This document shows, in pieces, positions 43,490-56,543 of a stretch of DNA of 64,000 nucleotides; position 1 is the stretch's first letter; each line of letters opens with the position of its first letter. Location: assembly GCF_030700245.1 (NCBI RefSeq), contig NZ_JAUYZI010000019.1, positions 1 through 64,000 of the forward strand, in the 5' to 3' direction. Origin of the DNA: Methylobacterium amylolyticum. GTDB taxonomy: Bacteria > Pseudomonadota > Alphaproteobacteria > Rhizobiales > Beijerinckiaceae. Under the pieces are notes generated by a model. It had not been told where the DNA came from and made no database searches. It worked only from the letters and a program-made list of their open reading frames with translations. The translations under genes were made by a program, and so were the position numbers.

Positions 43490-44644
43490 CTATCCGCGCC
43501 CGAACGGCAGCCATGCCCGGAAGCCGGGCCGGAACGCGGGCGGCGCCGCCGGCCGCGGCACCGGACCGGCGTGCAACTCGGCGCCCCAGGACCAGAACCG
43601 GTCGGCGCGTCCGCCGACCATCGCGAGCCCGATCGCGACCCGCTCTGCACCGCGCCGGATGCGACCGGCCGCCCAGACCCGCTGCCAGCGCTCGCGCAGG
43701 CCGAGGTCGGCGTCGCGCCAGCCCAGTTGCCCCCAGCCCATCACCGCGGCGATCCGCGCGGGGTTGGCCTCGGCCGGGATCCAGACCCAGGCCGAGAACG
43801 CGTAGACCGCGTCGGGATCGAACCGGGAGGGATCGACGGTGCGGGTGTAGGCGCCGTAGCGAGGCTCCGGATGCCGGCCCCTGTGCCGGCGCAGGCCACC
43901 GCGCAGCGCCAGCGCGGGGGTGAACGGACCGGCATCCAGAACTCCGTCCGGGATGCCGTGGCGGGCGGCGTAGGCGCTGTCGCACAGCGCGAGCCACGGT
44001 TCGAGGTCGATGTCCCAGGCGGTCTCGGTCGGCGCGAAGCGGCGCACCCGCCCGGCCAGCAGCCGCTCGCCCAGGCGTCGCACCGGCTCCGGCCGCCAGC
44101 CGGACCCCGCCGCCTCCACCCGCAGGAGGGTCGAGGCGCCGTGCCGCGCGACCGCATCCGCCAGCCGGGCGAAGTCCGCCTCCGTCTCGCCCTGGCCCGC
44201 CTTCCGCACCAGGATCTTCGTGCCGCCGGCCAGCTCCTCCAGCATCCGCCGCTTGAGGTGGGCGACCCGTCCGTACTCCCGTTCCAGAAGCGCCGCCGGG
44301 TCGATCGAGCCGGCCATCTGCGCCGTGTTCGACCAGATGTTGTAGCGCCGGCTGCGGCAATAATAGGCGCCGCTCTCGGTCTCCTCGACCCGCAGGTCGC
44401 CGGCCGCGCCGAACGCCGCGAAGTCGGTGTCGAGCGCGTGAATGAGGTCGTCGATCGGCGTGTACGAGAAGCGCAGCAGGCCGGAGGGTTCGACTCCGCC
44501 GTACCGCTGGACGAACCCGAACTCGCAGTTGCCGCCCAGGCTGCGGAACGCGTGCAGGCGCTCGCCGAGACCCGGCCACGCGGCCGCACCGTGCGGAGCC
44601 GCGGCCGCGCCGCCCGGCGCCCCCATCCGCGGGGCGATGCCCAT
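43490..44644 (-). CDS. Conserved hypothetical protein with an LGGNCEFGFVQR motif
   Basis: A 384-residue soluble protein. Near the N-terminus it has FRSLGGNCEFGFVQRYGG followed by LLRFSYTPIDDLIHALD. This is the start of a family of papain-like proteins of the DUF1796 kind, seen in many rhizobial genomes and often next to glycosyltransferases. The Cys in NCEFG is the likely key residue. The rest (LEELAGGTKILVRKAG, YGAYTRTVDPSRFDPDAVYAF) resembles no domain I can name with certainty. The ATG at 44642-44644 has GAGGGTG upstream. Confidence 0.7.
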   Translation of the reverse strand: MGIAPRMGAPGGAAAAPHGAAAWPGLGERLHAFRSLGGNCEFGFVQRYGGVEPSGLLRFSYTPIDDLIHALDTDFAAFGAAGDLRVEETESGAYYCRSRRYNIWSNTAQMAGSIDPAALLEREYGRVAHLKRRMLEELAGGTKILVRKAGQGETEADFARLADAVARHGASTLLRVEAAGSGWRPEPVRRLGERLLAGRVRRFAPTETAWDIDLEPWLALCDSAYAARHGIPDGVLDAGPFTPALALRGGLRRHRGRHPEPRYGAYTRTVDPSRFDPDAVYAFSAWVWIPAEANPARIAAVMGWGQLGWRDADLGLRERWQRVWAAGRIRRGAERVAIGLAMVGGRADRFWSWGAELHAGPVPRPAAPPAFRPGFRAWLPFGRG

Positions 44645-45122
44645 GGTCACCCTCGTACCGCTCCCGCGCCCGTTCTCCCGCGCCGCCCGCCACGTGCCGC
44701 GAGCGGCGGCCCGACGGGAGCGCGTGCAGGTCGGCATCGATCTGGAACGGGTCGAAATTGTGATCCGACCGCGTCGGCCGGATCAGGGCGGGCACCGTGG
44801 GGCGTCGCCAGATCTCGACAGCCGTGCACGCCGGCGCGGCGCTCATCGCCCGAAGCTCGACCGCGGTAGGCCGTTCGACGCGGCCAAATGCCGAGGGCCA
44901 TGACGGCGATGACGGATCTCTCCGCGGCGGGATCCGGCCTGCGGCGTCGCGCGCGCGGGCATGACTGGTCCGATTCGGAGCGACGGAAGGCGCACGGCAT
45001 CCGGCCGAGGGCCTTGCGGATTCCGGCACGATCCCGCATATAGACGAGAACAAACAAAGAACGAAGCGCGTCGGCCATCGAGCCTGTGGACGGCGCATCC
45101 TCGGCCACGACGGACCCCAGCG
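44645..45122. other. Divergent intergenic region without a gene
   Basis: About 480 bases between two divergently transcribed hypothetical genes. The open frames are Arg-rich shadows. Near 45030-45060 the sequence is less GC-rich (CATATAGACGAGAACAAACAAAG) and is the most likely place for the plus-strand promoter, but no clear -35/-10 pair stands out. No RNA or repeat is seen. Confidence 0.35.
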
Positions 45123-45797
45123 ATGCGAACCGCCGACAAGCAGATCGCCGACATCCTGGTGCGCTACGGCGAGCCCTTCGGGGGCAACGTCTGGCGCGTG
45201 CAGGGCACGGCGGTGATCTACCACAAGACCCTGGAGCGGATCGCCGCGCAGGCCGGCATCGTGTTCGAGCCGCCGCAGATCATCCGGGCCGAGCGGGACG
45301 AGGCGGTGATCCTCGTCACCGGCCGCCTGCCGGGGGCGAAGCCCGGCACCGAGCGGGTGGAGTGGTCGCTCGGCGAGGCGCTGGTCAACGTCAACTACCG
45401 CGTCTCGGGCAAGCAGGCGGCCTACGTCTACGCGATGGCGGAGAAGCGCGGGAAGGACCGGGTGATCCTCAAGCTGATCGAGCTGCACGGGCTGGTCTAC
45501 TCGGAGGAGGAGGCCGACGAGTTCCGCAGCGGCCAGATGCCGGTGCGCGCCGTCGACGCCGACTTCGAGGAGGCGCCGCCCTTCGACGAGGTGACCGAGG
45601 CCGAGGCCGACCTGAAGCGGCGCATCGACGCCGCCGAGACCATCAACGCGGTGACCGACCTGATGCTCGACGGCGCCACCCAGCAGATCCTGGCCGCGAT
45701 GCCGCCGGGCACCCGCGACGAGGTCCGCGACTACGCCAAGGCCCGGCTCGTGGCACTGGGCTGGCCCGGCCGTCCCGGCCGCCGCAAGGCCGCCTGA
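45123..45797 (+). CDS. Conserved hypothetical protein of 224 residues
   Basis: Soluble protein starting at the ATG 45123. The ordered part includes VRYGEPFGGNVWRVQGTAVIYH, TLERIAAQAGIVF, VEWSLGEALVNVNYRVSGKQAAYVYAMAEKRGKDRVILKLIELHG, then an acidic linker, a helical region and a basic tail. The central KQAAYVYAMAEKRGKDR and the layout recall phage-type single-strand annealing accessory proteins, but I cannot assign a family. It shares direction and proximity with the next small gene. Confidence 0.6.
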   Translation: MRTADKQIADILVRYGEPFGGNVWRVQGTAVIYHKTLERIAAQAGIVFEPPQIIRAERDEAVILVTGRLPGAKPGTERVEWSLGEALVNVNYRVSGKQAAYVYAMAEKRGKDRVILKLIELHGLVYSEEEADEFRSGQMPVRAVDADFEEAPPFDEVTEAEADLKRRIDAAETINAVTDLMLDGATQQILAAMPPGTRDEVRDYAKARLVALGWPGRPGRRKAA

Positions 45798-45841
45798 TCC
45801 CGACGCGACACCCGTTCCATCCCCACCCGCAGGAGAGAGCC

Positions 45842-46141
45842 ATGCACCGTGCGAGCCGCCGCCGCGCCGCCAGCCCCCGCCACGGCTGGAGCATCGAGAC
45901 CCTGACCTACAGCCCGACGCGGCTCGTGCGGCTCGAAGGCCGCAAGGTCGCGATCCTGTTCCCGCCGGCCGAGGCCGAGGGTGCGTGGCAGCTCTATCCC
46001 CACCCGGACGCCTTCCCCGGCCTCAACTTCGAGGGCCTGCCCGCGCCGCTGCGCCCGGGCTTCGCGGCGTTTCCCGACTTCGCGGCGGTGGAGCGCTTCC
46101 TCGGCATCGGTGCGGACGCGCCGATGCGGATGGCCGCCTGA
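45842..46141 (+). CDS. Small conserved hypothetical protein of 99 residues
   Basis: Starts at the ATG 45842 with an excellent ribosome site (AGGAGAGAG). A basic N-terminus is followed by WSIETLTYSPTRLVRLEGRKVAILFPPAEAEGAWQLYPHP and FAAFPDFAAVERFLG. It is probably a compact beta-rich fold. It follows the preceding gene by 44 bases and likely shares its transcript. Function unknown. Confidence 0.66.
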   Translation: MHRASRRRAASPRHGWSIETLTYSPTRLVRLEGRKVAILFPPAEAEGAWQLYPHPDAFPGLNFEGLPAPLRPGFAAFPDFAAVERFLGIGADAPMRMAA

Positions 46142-46145
46142 CCCG

Positions 46146-46889
46146 TCACGGGGGCCAGGGCGCGCCGCGATGGAGCGCCTCGGCCTCGGGGGTCATCCGC
46201 CCGTCGGCCCCGTGCAGCACCAGCGGGGGGCGCAGAACGAGGGCGGCGCGGCTGCCGCGCACCGCGGCGATCAGCACGCGGATCGCCGGCTCACCCTCCC
46301 GGGGGTGCACGGGCCGCACCGCGATCCCGCCGAAGCGGCCGCCCAGAGCCGCGAGGCAGGCGGGCAGGGCGTCGGCCCGGTGGATCAGCCCGAGCCGGCC
46401 CCCCGGCCGCAGCATCGCCGTGCAGGCCCGGATCCAGCCGTCGAGCCCGTCGCCCGCGAAGGTGTGCGCCATGGCCTTGCCCGCATGGGGCGAGGGCCGC
46501 TGGCGACCGGCCGCGAAGTAGGGCGGGTTGGTCAGGACGACGTCGAAGGCGTCGGGGACGAGTCCGGCCGCGCGGCGCTCGGCCGCGGGGCCCAGCAGGT
46601 CGGCCTCGATCACCGCCGCGTCGATCCCGTTCAGGGCGGCGTTCGCGCGCGCGAGCGCCGCGAGGCCGGGATCGCGCTCGACCAGGGTGAGCGCGAGGCC
46701 CGGCGTCAGCCGCGCCCGGGCGAGCCCGACCGCGCCGGGGCCCGCGCCCGCGTCGCACAGCCGCTCCCCCGGCGCCGGATCGAGCAGGCGGGCCAGCAGC
46801 ACCGCGTCGGTCCCGGCCCGGTGCGCGCCGCGCGGCGGCTGGTGCAGGCGCAAGGCTCCCCCGAGGAAGCCGTCGGGCGCACCCGTCAC
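46146..46889 (-). CDS. tRNA1(Val) A37 N6-methyltransferase TrmN6-like
   Basis: A 247-residue class I methyltransferase. GTDAVLLARLLDPAPGERLCDAGAGPGAVGLARA is the SAM site. DVVLTNPPYFAAGRQRPSP contains the NPPY motif of N6-adenine methyltransferases. HTFAGDGLDGWIRACTAMLRPGGRLGLIHR follows. The best match in plan is E. coli YfiC/TrmN6. The GTG start at 46887-46889 overlaps the stop of the DUF2007 gene (GTGA), as commonly seen in Rhizobiales. Confidence 0.87.
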   Translation of the reverse strand: MTGAPDGFLGGALRLHQPPRGAHRAGTDAVLLARLLDPAPGERLCDAGAGPGAVGLARARLTPGLALTLVERDPGLAALARANAALNGIDAAVIEADLLGPAAERRAAGLVPDAFDVVLTNPPYFAAGRQRPSPHAGKAMAHTFAGDGLDGWIRACTAMLRPGGRLGLIHRADALPACLAALGGRFGGIAVRPVHPREGEPAIRVLIAAVRGSRAALVLRPPLVLHGADGRMTPEAEALHRGAPWPP

Positions 46890-47110
46890 GGCGCCCGCAA
46901 TTCGTGCGCGAGCCCGGCGTCGCGGAGCAGGCGGCGGGCCTGGGCGGCGTGGTCGTCCGGCACCAGCAGGCGCGGCGCGAAGGCGCCGATCGAGCCCTCC
47001 ATGAAGCTCATATGCGCGTCGGCGACGAGGACCGGAATCCCGGCGGCCTCCAGCAGCGAGCGGGCGAAGCCGATCAGCACGGGGTCGTTGGCGCGGATCA
47101 GCTCGACCAT
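46886..47110 (-). CDS. DUF2007-family protein
   Basis: A 74-residue protein: MVELIRANDPVLIGFARSLLEAAGIPVLVAD, then MEGSIGAFAPRLLVPDDHAAQARRLLRDAGL. This is the DUF2007 (PII-like signal transducer) layout, with the RLLVP--D---A--LL ending. The ATG at 47108-47110 with GGAG upstream is preferred to the long frame from 47230. It is coupled to trmN6 downstream. Function unknown. Confidence 0.87.
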   Translation of the reverse strand: MVELIRANDPVLIGFARSLLEAAGIPVLVADAHMSFMEGSIGAFAPRLLVPDDHAAQARRLLRDAGLAHELRAP

Positions 47111-47278
47111 TCCAGGCTCCCGAGCGCCGGGGCGGCGCATTCGCCGCGGCGAGCGGCGCGCCCGGCAGCTCCATATGCCCGCGATGTTGCGGCGCCGCAG
47201 GTCGCGTGCGAAGGGACGGCGCCGATCCATGCCGCGCGGGACGCCAGTCCCCGCGGACCGGCCTGGGAGTCACGGATC

Positions 47279-48310
47279 TTGGGTATCCCCGTCACGATCG
47301 AGAACCCGAAGCCCGAGGCGGAGGCGGGGCTGAATGACCTCGTCGCGCTCGTGGCCGACGGGATGGCGCGGGTCAACACCACGATCCTGTCGCGCACCGG
47401 GTCCGAGGTGGCGATGATCCCGGAGGTGGCCAACCACCTGATCGCCTCGGGCGGCAAGCGGCTGCGCCCGATCCTGACGCTCGCCTGCGCGCAGCTCTGC
47501 GGCTACGCCGACGCGGAGGGCCGCGACGGCGATGTGAAGCTCGCCGCCAGCGTCGAGTTCATGCACACCGCCACCCTCCTCCACGACGACGTGGTCGACG
47601 AGAGCGACATGCGCCGGGGCCGCGTCGCCGCCCGGATCAAGTGGGGCAACGAGGCGAGCGTCCTCGTCGGCGACTTTTTGCTGGGGCAGGCGTTCCGGAT
47701 GATGGTCGAGGTCGGCAGCCTGCGCGCCCTCGACATCCTGTCGGCCGCCGCCACGGTGATCGCCGAGGGCGAGGTGATGCAGCTCACCAACGCCAAGAAC
47801 CTGGAGACCGACGAGGCCGCCTACCTCGCGGTGATCCGCGGCAAGACCGCCGAGCTGTTCGCCGCCGCCTGCGAGGTCGGGCCGGTGCTCGCCGGGCGCG
47901 GGGAGGCCGAGCAGGCCGCCGCCCGCGCCTACGGCATGGGGCTCGGCATCGCCTTCCAGCTCATCGACGACGTGCTCGATTACGGCGGCACCTCGGCCGA
48001 GCTCGGCAAGAACGTCGGCGACGATTTCCGCGAGGGCAAGATCACCCTGCCGATCGTGCTGGCCCACCGCCGCGGCACGGCGGAGGAGCGGGCCTTCTGG
48101 CAGCGCACGCTCCAGCGCGGCGAGATCGAGGACGGCGACCTGGAGACGGCGCTGGCGATCCTGCGCCGCCACGGCGCCCTGGAAGAGACGATGGCCCGCG
48201 CCGAGGGCTACGGGGCCGAGGCCCGCGCGGCGCTCGACGCGTTCCCGGACGGCCCGGTGAAGGCGGCGCTGCTCGGCGCCGTCGAATTCTGCGTGGCGCG
48301 GGCGCACTGA
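47279..48310 (+). CDS. Long-chain polyprenyl diphosphate synthase (quinone side chain)
   Basis: A 343-residue trans-prenyltransferase. The first Asp-rich motif is FMHTATLLHDDVVDESDMRRG and the second FQLIDDVLDYGG. GGKRLRPILTLACAQL binds diphosphate. Residues before the first Asp-rich motif are small or aromatic as in octa/decaprenyl synthases, so it probably makes the decaprenyl tail of ubiquinone-10. No ATG is suitably placed; TTG at 47279-47281, with GGGAG nine bases upstream, gives the usual length. Confidence 0.92.
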   Translation: MGIPVTIENPKPEAEAGLNDLVALVADGMARVNTTILSRTGSEVAMIPEVANHLIASGGKRLRPILTLACAQLCGYADAEGRDGDVKLAASVEFMHTATLLHDDVVDESDMRRGRVAARIKWGNEASVLVGDFLLGQAFRMMVEVGSLRALDILSAAATVIAEGEVMQLTNAKNLETDEAAYLAVIRGKTAELFAAACEVGPVLAGRGEAEQAAARAYGMGLGIAFQLIDDVLDYGGTSAELGKNVGDDFREGKITLPIVLAHRRGTAEERAFWQRTLQRGEIEDGDLETALAILRRHGALEETMARAEGYGAEARAALDAFPDGPVKAALLGAVEFCVARAH

Positions 48311-48449
48311 GCGACGCCGCCGGCCCGGAACCGGACACCGCCCGGATCCGCCGTTAGCGAAATCTTCACGGTCCGCGGCGACGCTCGCGTAACCTTGACC
48401 CGTCCCCGCGGCCGGCGCCGCGGCGGGGCGGAGATCGATCGGTGCGCGC

Positions 48450-48788
48450 ATGAAGCCCCTGTCCCGTCTCGCCGCCGGCGCGCTCCTCGTGGCGGTGATC
48501 GCCGGACCCGCCGCCGCGGGCGAGGCCGAGTCGCATCAGGGCGCGTGGCGCTCGTGCCTCGATCGGAACTTCAGGGTCGAGGCCGCGCTGACCGACCGCA
48601 CGCTGGCCGCCGACGCGGCCCTGCGTACCTGCCGCCCCGCGGAGGAGGCCTACCTCGGCGCACTCGCGACCTCGTCGCTGCTCGACGCCGACGACGTCGC
48701 GCGCGCCCGGCCGGCCCTGGCGGCCCGCGCCCGCACGTGGCTGCTCGGCGGCATGCCGGCCCCGACCCGCGCCGCCTTCGCGCGCTGA
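48450..48788 (+). CDS. Small secreted hypothetical protein
   Basis: A 112-residue frame with a signal peptide (MKPLSRLAAGALLVAVIAGP, cut at AAA). A mature domain with two Cys (SHQGAWRSCLDRNF and LRTCRPAEEAYLGAL) could hold a disulfide. It resembles small helical periplasmic proteins found in Methylobacterium. I do not recognise a function. It lies 140 bases after the polyprenyl synthase and is convergent with the LysR gene. Confidence 0.6.
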   Translation: MKPLSRLAAGALLVAVIAGPAAAGEAESHQGAWRSCLDRNFRVEAALTDRTLAADAALRTCRPAEEAYLGALATSSLLDADDVARARPALAARARTWLLGGMPAPTRAAFAR

Positions 48789-48843
48789 CGCGCGAGCCCG
48801 CCGACGCCGATCGGATCGCCCGATCCGCGATGACGGCGTGGCC

Positions 48844-49743
48844 TCAATACGTCCAGCGCTGCGCCTTCTGCACGAGGAAGTCGCGGAACGCCTGGACGCG
48901 GGCCACCGAGCGCATCTCCTCGGCGTAGACGAGGTAGCTCTCCAGGCTCGGCATGTCGGTGTCGCGCAGGACCTGGACGAGGCTCTGGTCGCCGTCGACC
49001 GCGTAATCCGGCAGGATGCCGATCCCGGCCCCGGCCTCCATGGCCCGTTGCAGGGCGCCGATGTTGTTGACCGTCAGGTGGATGCCGCGCCGCTCGCGCC
49101 CCTCGCGCCCGGCATCCGCCAGCCAGTGCGCGGCGAGCAGATAGGACGGCTCGTTGCCGCCGAACGAGACGATGCGGTGCTCGTCCAGCTCGTCGACCGT
49201 CTTGGGCTCGCCGAAGCGCTTGACGTAATCCTGGCTGGCGAAGGCGTGGTAGTGCACCGTGAACAGCCGCCGCTGGATCAGGTCCGGCTGGGCCGGGCGG
49301 CGCATGCGGATCGCCACGTCGGCCTCGCGCATCGCCAGGTCGAGTTCCTCGTTGGTGAGGATCAACTCGATGCGCACGTCCGGGTAGAGGTCGAGGAACT
49401 CGCCGACGCGCTGGGCGAGCCACGCGGTGCCGAGGCCGACAGTGGTCGTCACCTTCAGGTCGCCGGTCGGCCGCTCGGCGGTCTCGACCAGCCGCGCGCG
49501 GGTGTTCTCCAGGCGCAGCTTCATGTCCCGTGCGGCCCGGAACAGCAGGTCGCCCTGCTCGGTCAGGATCAGGCCGCGGGCGTGGCGGTGGAACAGCGGT
49601 GCCTTCAGCTCCCGCTCCAGCGCGCTGATCTGGCGGCTGACCGCGGACTGGCTGAGCCCGATGTCGTCGCCGGCCTTGGTGAAGCTGCCGGCCTCGGCGA
49701 CGTTCAGGAAGATCCGGATCTTGTCCCAGTCCACGGCGAGCAT
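48844..49743 (-). CDS. LysR-family transcriptional regulator
   Basis: A 299-residue protein: winged helix at residues 1-65 (WDKIRIFLNVAEAGSFTKAGDDIGLSQSAVSRQISALERELKAPLFHR) and a periplasmic-binding-type effector domain (GDLKVTTTVGLGTAWLAQRVGEFLDLYPDVRIELIL, VNNIGALQRAMEAGAGIGILPDY). A GTG lies two codons upstream; I prefer the ATG at 49741-49743. It follows trxB by 178 bases on the same strand, and might control it or respond to redox state, but the sequence does not prove that. Confidence 0.92.
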   Translation of the reverse strand: MLAVDWDKIRIFLNVAEAGSFTKAGDDIGLSQSAVSRQISALERELKAPLFHRHARGLILTEQGDLLFRAARDMKLRLENTRARLVETAERPTGDLKVTTTVGLGTAWLAQRVGEFLDLYPDVRIELILTNEELDLAMREADVAIRMRRPAQPDLIQRRLFTVHYHAFASQDYVKRFGEPKTVDELDEHRIVSFGGNEPSYLLAAHWLADAGREGRERRGIHLTVNNIGALQRAMEAGAGIGILPDYAVDGDQSLVQVLRDTDMPSLESYLVYAEEMRSVARVQAFRDFLVQKAQRWTY

Positions 49744-49921
49744 CCCCACCCACGCAACGCGACCGGGGCGACCGGCGCGGGACGCCGACGAGCCGGCGGC
49801 GCCGCACCGGCATGCGATACATGCATTCCTGCGCTGCGGGAAGACCTATGCGTCCGACGCGGGACTCAACGCAAGCGCGGCCGTGACGAAGCTGTTGATG
49901 GCGTGTGCGTAGACGGCGCCC

Positions 49922-50899
49922 TCACTCCGCCGCGGCCTGGACCGGGCTCTCGCCCACGTCGAGGTTGGCGAGGTACTTCTCGGCCTCCAGCGCGGCCATG
50001 CAGCCCATGCCGGCCGCGGTGATCGCCTGCCGGTAGACATCGTCGGTGACGTCGCCCGCGGCGAAGACGCCCGGGATCTCGGTCTCCGCGGTGCCCGGCC
50101 GGACCGTCAGGTAGCCGCCCTGCCGCAGTGGCAACTGCCCCTCGAAGATCGCGGTCGCCGGCTGGTGGCCGATCGCCACGAACACGCCGTCCGCCCTCAC
50201 CTCGTCGACCGCGCCGGTGCGCGGGTCGCGCAGGCGCACGTGGGTCACGGCGGGCGCCGGCTTGTCCACGCCGCAGATCTCCTCGACCTCCCGGTGCCAG
50301 CGCACGGTGACGTTCGGGTGCTTGAACAGCCGCTCCTGGAGGATCCGCTCGGCGCGGAAGGCGTCGCGCCGGTGCACCACCGTCACGGACCGGGCGATGT
50401 TGGCGAGGTAGAGCGCTTCCTCCACCGCGGTGTTGCCGCCGCCGACCACGACCACGTCCTTGCCCCGGAAGAAGAACCCGTCGCAGGTGGCGCAGGCCGA
50501 GACGCCGCCGCCCTGGAACTTCGCCTCCGAGGGCAGGCCGAGCCACTTGGCCTGGGCGCCGGTGGCGATGATCAGCGCGTCGCAGGAATAGGTCTCGCCC
50601 GAATCCGCCTCCAGCCGGAACGGCCGCTGCCGGAGGTCGACCTTCGTGACGTACTCCGAGGCGACCCGCGTGCCGACATGCTCGGCCTGGAGCCGCATCT
50701 GCTCCATCAGCCACGGGCCCTGGATGGCCTGCGCGAAGCCCGGATAGTTCTCCACGTCGGTGGTGATCATGAGCTGGCCGCCCGGCTGGAAGCCGGAGAT
50801 CAGCAGCGGCTCGACCATGGCGCGGGCCGCGTAGATCGCCGCGGTGTAGCCGGCCGGTCCCGAGCCGAGGATGATGAGCTTCGTGTGCGTGTGGGCCAT
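49922..50899 (-). CDS. trxB: Thioredoxin-disulfide reductase
   Basis: A 325-residue FAD/NADPH enzyme that reduces thioredoxin. The FAD site is [19 protein letters not shown], with [16 protein letters not shown]. The redox-active pair is C136-A-T-C139 in [13 protein letters not shown]. The NADPH site is [21 protein letters not shown] with [38 protein letters not shown] closes it. The ATG at 50897-50899 has GGA upstream. The ELM1-like gene lies just ahead of it (14 bases). Confidence 0.97.
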   Translation of the reverse strand: MAHTHTKLIILGSGPAGYTAAIYAARAMVEPLLISGFQPGGQLMITTDVENYPGFAQAIQGPWLMEQMRLQAEHVGTRVASEYVTKVDLRQRPFRLEADSGETYSCDALIIATGAQAKWLGLPSEAKFQGGGVSACATCDGFFFRGKDVVVVGGGNTAVEEALYLANIARSVTVVHRRDAFRAERILQERLFKHPNVTVRWHREVEEICGVDKPAPAVTHVRLRDPRTGAVDEVRADGVFVAIGHQPATAIFEGQLPLRQGGYLTVRPGTAETEIPGVFAAGDVTDDVYRQAITAAGMGCMAALEAEKYLANLDVGESPVQAAAE

Positions 50900-50913
50900 G
50901 GTGGAGGATTCCT

Positions 50914-51957
50914 TCAGGCGGCCTCGGCGGCGCGGCGCGCGGCGTAGGCCTTCGCCAGCGCCTCCGCGATCACCGGCGTCGCGTCGATCGGCTTGTAGCT
51001 CAGAGGCTCCAACCGTCCGGTGAACGGCCGCAACGCCCCGGCGATGGCGAGCCCCGCGAACATCCGCCGATGCCGGATATAGGTGCGCGGCAGGTCGAAC
51101 AGCAGGACCGGGGCGCCGGTCGCCACCGCCTCGCTCACCATGTTGGCCGAGTCCGACGTGACGACGATCGCGTCGGCCAGCGCGAGCATGCCGACGTAGG
51201 GGTTCTCGCCGGTCCCGTCCCAGAGGAAGCCGCCGGTCTCCAGGGCCAGCGCCTTCACCGCGTCGCGCAGCGGGTTGGGCGTGCGGCGCGAGACCGTGAC
51301 CATCAGGCGGCATTCCCGCTCGACCAGGACGCGCAGGTCGTCGACGAGGCGGAGCATGTCGGTCTTGCGGTAGCTCAGATGGCGGCTGTCGCCTCCGACC
51401 AGCACGGCGATCCGGGTCCCGCCGATGCTGGCGAGCCGGGGATCGGGTCGAGCCCGGGCGGCGGCGATCCGGGCGGCGGTGACGAGGTGCGGGGCGGTCA
51501 GCGTGGTGAAGACGTTCGGCCCGCGCAGATCGTCGTAGTCGGGGACCCAGATGAAGTCGGCGCTGTCGGCCCCGGTGCGCGGGTCCTTCAGGAAGGCGGT
51601 GAAGGTCCGCCCGCCGGTGGCGCGGCGGACCGCCCGCAGGTAGGGCACCGCCCGGCGCCCGGAGGCGATCAACAGGTCCGGGAAGGGGCCGGCCAGGGCG
51701 CCCGTCTTCCGGCGCGGGCCCTCGCGCGGGTCGATCGGTCCCCAGGGGGCGATCCAGCCGAACGGGCCGGCCGCAGGCACGTGCCGGACCGCGTAGTCGA
51801 GGCCCAGCGTCTCGGCGATGCCGACGCACTGGTTCTCGTCGCCGGCCTTGCCGTCGGTGACGATCCAGGCCCGGGCACGGGCCAGATCGGGCAGGGGCGG
51901 GCGCGCGGCGGTCGGCGCCGCCGGGTCGTCGATGCTGGGCATGCTCGTCACGGACAC
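50914..51957 (-). CDS. ELM1/GtrOC1-like putative nucleotide-sugar glycosyltransferase
   Basis: A 347-residue soluble protein of the family named after plant mitochondrial fission protein ELM1. It has [71 protein letters not shown], and [30 protein letters not shown]. The glycosyltransferase-B-like plan suggests action on a lipid or LPS sugar. The GTG start at 51955-51957 is assumed; an ATG five codons on is possible. It is in line with trxB. Confidence 0.85.
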   Translation of the reverse strand: MSVTSMPSIDDPAAPTAARPPLPDLARARAWIVTDGKAGDENQCVGIAETLGLDYAVRHVPAAGPFGWIAPWGPIDPREGPRRKTGALAGPFPDLLIASGRRAVPYLRAVRRATGGRTFTAFLKDPRTGADSADFIWVPDYDDLRGPNVFTTLTAPHLVTAARIAAARARPDPRLASIGGTRIAVLVGGDSRHLSYRKTDMLRLVDDLRVLVERECRLMVTVSRRTPNPLRDAVKALALETGGFLWDGTGENPYVGMLALADAIVVTSDSANMVSEAVATGAPVLLFDLPRTYIRHRRMFAGLAIAGALRPFTGRLEPLSYKPIDATPVIAEALAKAYAARRAAEAA

Positions 51958-51984
51958 CGCCTTACACCGCGGGCCCGGCCGCGC

Positions 51985-52497
51985 CTATTCCCGCGGCAGG
52001 TCGCGGGCGAGCCACTGGGCGTAGATGTCGCTGATCGCCGCGAGCCGCCGCTCCTCGAATTGGGGATCGTACCACGCCCCGCCGTAGCTCGACGGCGTCG
52101 CGGTGAGCTGCCGGTGGCGGCCGAGCACCTGCCCGCCCCGGCCGACGAGCAGCGCCTCGCCCTCCATGTAGTCGTTCTGCGTGGAGCCGAGGCCGAAGCG
52201 GCCGCCCCCGCTGCCCACGTAGGGGCGCAGCGACAGGCTGCTGATCACCACCACGAGGCCCGGCCCGCGCCCGCCGATGCGCCCGGCGAAGCTCTTGCGC
52301 AGAGCCTCCGTCAGGTCGGCCGCGAGTGCCTCGGCCTGGAGCCCGCCGCCCTTGGCGAGCAGCGGCTGCACGTCGACGCGCACGCTCGAGAACTGCGCGG
52401 TCGGCGGGAACGCGCCCTCCGCGGCCGCATCGGGACCGCTCGCGGCGGCCAGCAGCAGGGCGAGGCCGGCGAGCCGGCCCCGGATCCGCGGGCGCAT
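51985..52497 (-). CDS. Secreted conserved hypothetical protein
   Basis: A 170-residue protein with a signal peptide (MRPRIRGRLAGLALLLAAAS, cut at AAA). A mature domain reads VRVDVQPLLAKGGGLQAEALAADLTEALRKSF, then VVVISSLSLRPYVG, NDYMEGEALLVGRGGQVL and WYDPQFEERRLAAISDIYAQWLAR. The alpha/beta plan resembles periplasmic lipoprotein-like folds that follow greA in related genomes. It is 5 bases beyond greA and so in the same operon. Confidence 0.66.
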   Translation of the reverse strand: MRPRIRGRLAGLALLLAAASGPDAAAEGAFPPTAQFSSVRVDVQPLLAKGGGLQAEALAADLTEALRKSFAGRIGGRGPGLVVVISSLSLRPYVGSGGGRFGLGSTQNDYMEGEALLVGRGGQVLGRHRQLTATPSSYGGAWYDPQFEERRLAAISDIYAQWLARDLPRE

Positions 52498-52502
52498 GGC
52501 GG

Positions 52503-52985
52503 TCAGCCGCCGTACCGGACGTCGACCACCTCGTAGGACTTGCCGCCGCCGGGCGTCGTCACCTCGACCGTGTCGCCGACCCCCTTGCCGATCAGCGCGC
52601 GGGCGATCGGCGAGCCGATCGAGACGCGGCCCGAGCGGACGTCCGACTCCGGCTCGCCGACGATCTGGTAGGTCTTCTCCTCCTCCGTGTCCTCGTCGAC
52701 GAGCTTCACGGTGGCGCCGAACTTGATCTTGCTGCCCGAGAGCTTCGACACGTCGATGATCTCGGCGCGGGCGATCATGCTCTCCAGCTCCAGCACCCGG
52801 CCCTCGTTGTGGGACTGGGCCTCCTTGGCGGCGTGGTACTCGGCGTTCTCCGACAGGTCGCCGAGCGCCCGCGCCTCGGCGATCGCCTGGATGATGCGCT
52901 GGCGCTCGACCTGCTGGCGGTGCTTCAGCTCCTCCTCGAGGGCTGCGTAGCCGCGGGTCGTGATCGGAACCTTGTCTATGCTCAT
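52503..52985 (-). CDS. greA: Transcription elongation factor GreA
   Basis: A 160-residue factor that stimulates transcript cleavage in stalled RNA polymerase. The N-terminal coiled coil ([48 protein letters not shown]) carries the acidic tip Asp-Leu-Ser-Glu-Asn. The C-terminal FKBP-like part has [22 protein letters not shown] and [17 protein letters not shown]. The ATG at 52983-52985 gives the usual length. Confidence 0.97.
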   Translation of the reverse strand: MSIDKVPITTRGYAALEEELKHRQQVERQRIIQAIAEARALGDLSENAEYHAAKEAQSHNEGRVLELESMIARAEIIDVSKLSGSKIKFGATVKLVDEDTEEEKTYQIVGEPESDVRSGRVSIGSPIARALIGKGVGDTVEVTTPGGGKSYEVVDVRYGG

Positions 52986-53005
52986 CGTCTCGCGCCACAA
53001 TGAAG

Positions 53006-53041
53006 AGGCCCGGGCGGGAGCGTGCCGCTCCCTCCGGGCCT
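53006..53041 (-). terminator. Long hairpin between carB and greA
   Basis: AGGCCCGG (53006-53013) pairs with CCGGGCCT (53034-53041), and GGGAGC with GCTCCC inside. On the minus strand it follows the carB stop by 28 bases and precedes greA by 20, and is followed by CTTCATT rather than a T-tract. It may be a weak terminator or processing site dividing carB from greA. Confidence 0.5.
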
Positions 53042-53069
53042 GATAAACACGTCTGCGGGTTCCCCGCGG

Positions 53070-56543
<3,474 letters not shown>

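Noticed and set aside
46904-47278. N-terminal extension of the polyprenyl synthase frame back to 46904
   Set aside because: The upstream part is the complement of the DUF2007 gene and lacks family similarity; the TTG at 47279 gives normal length.
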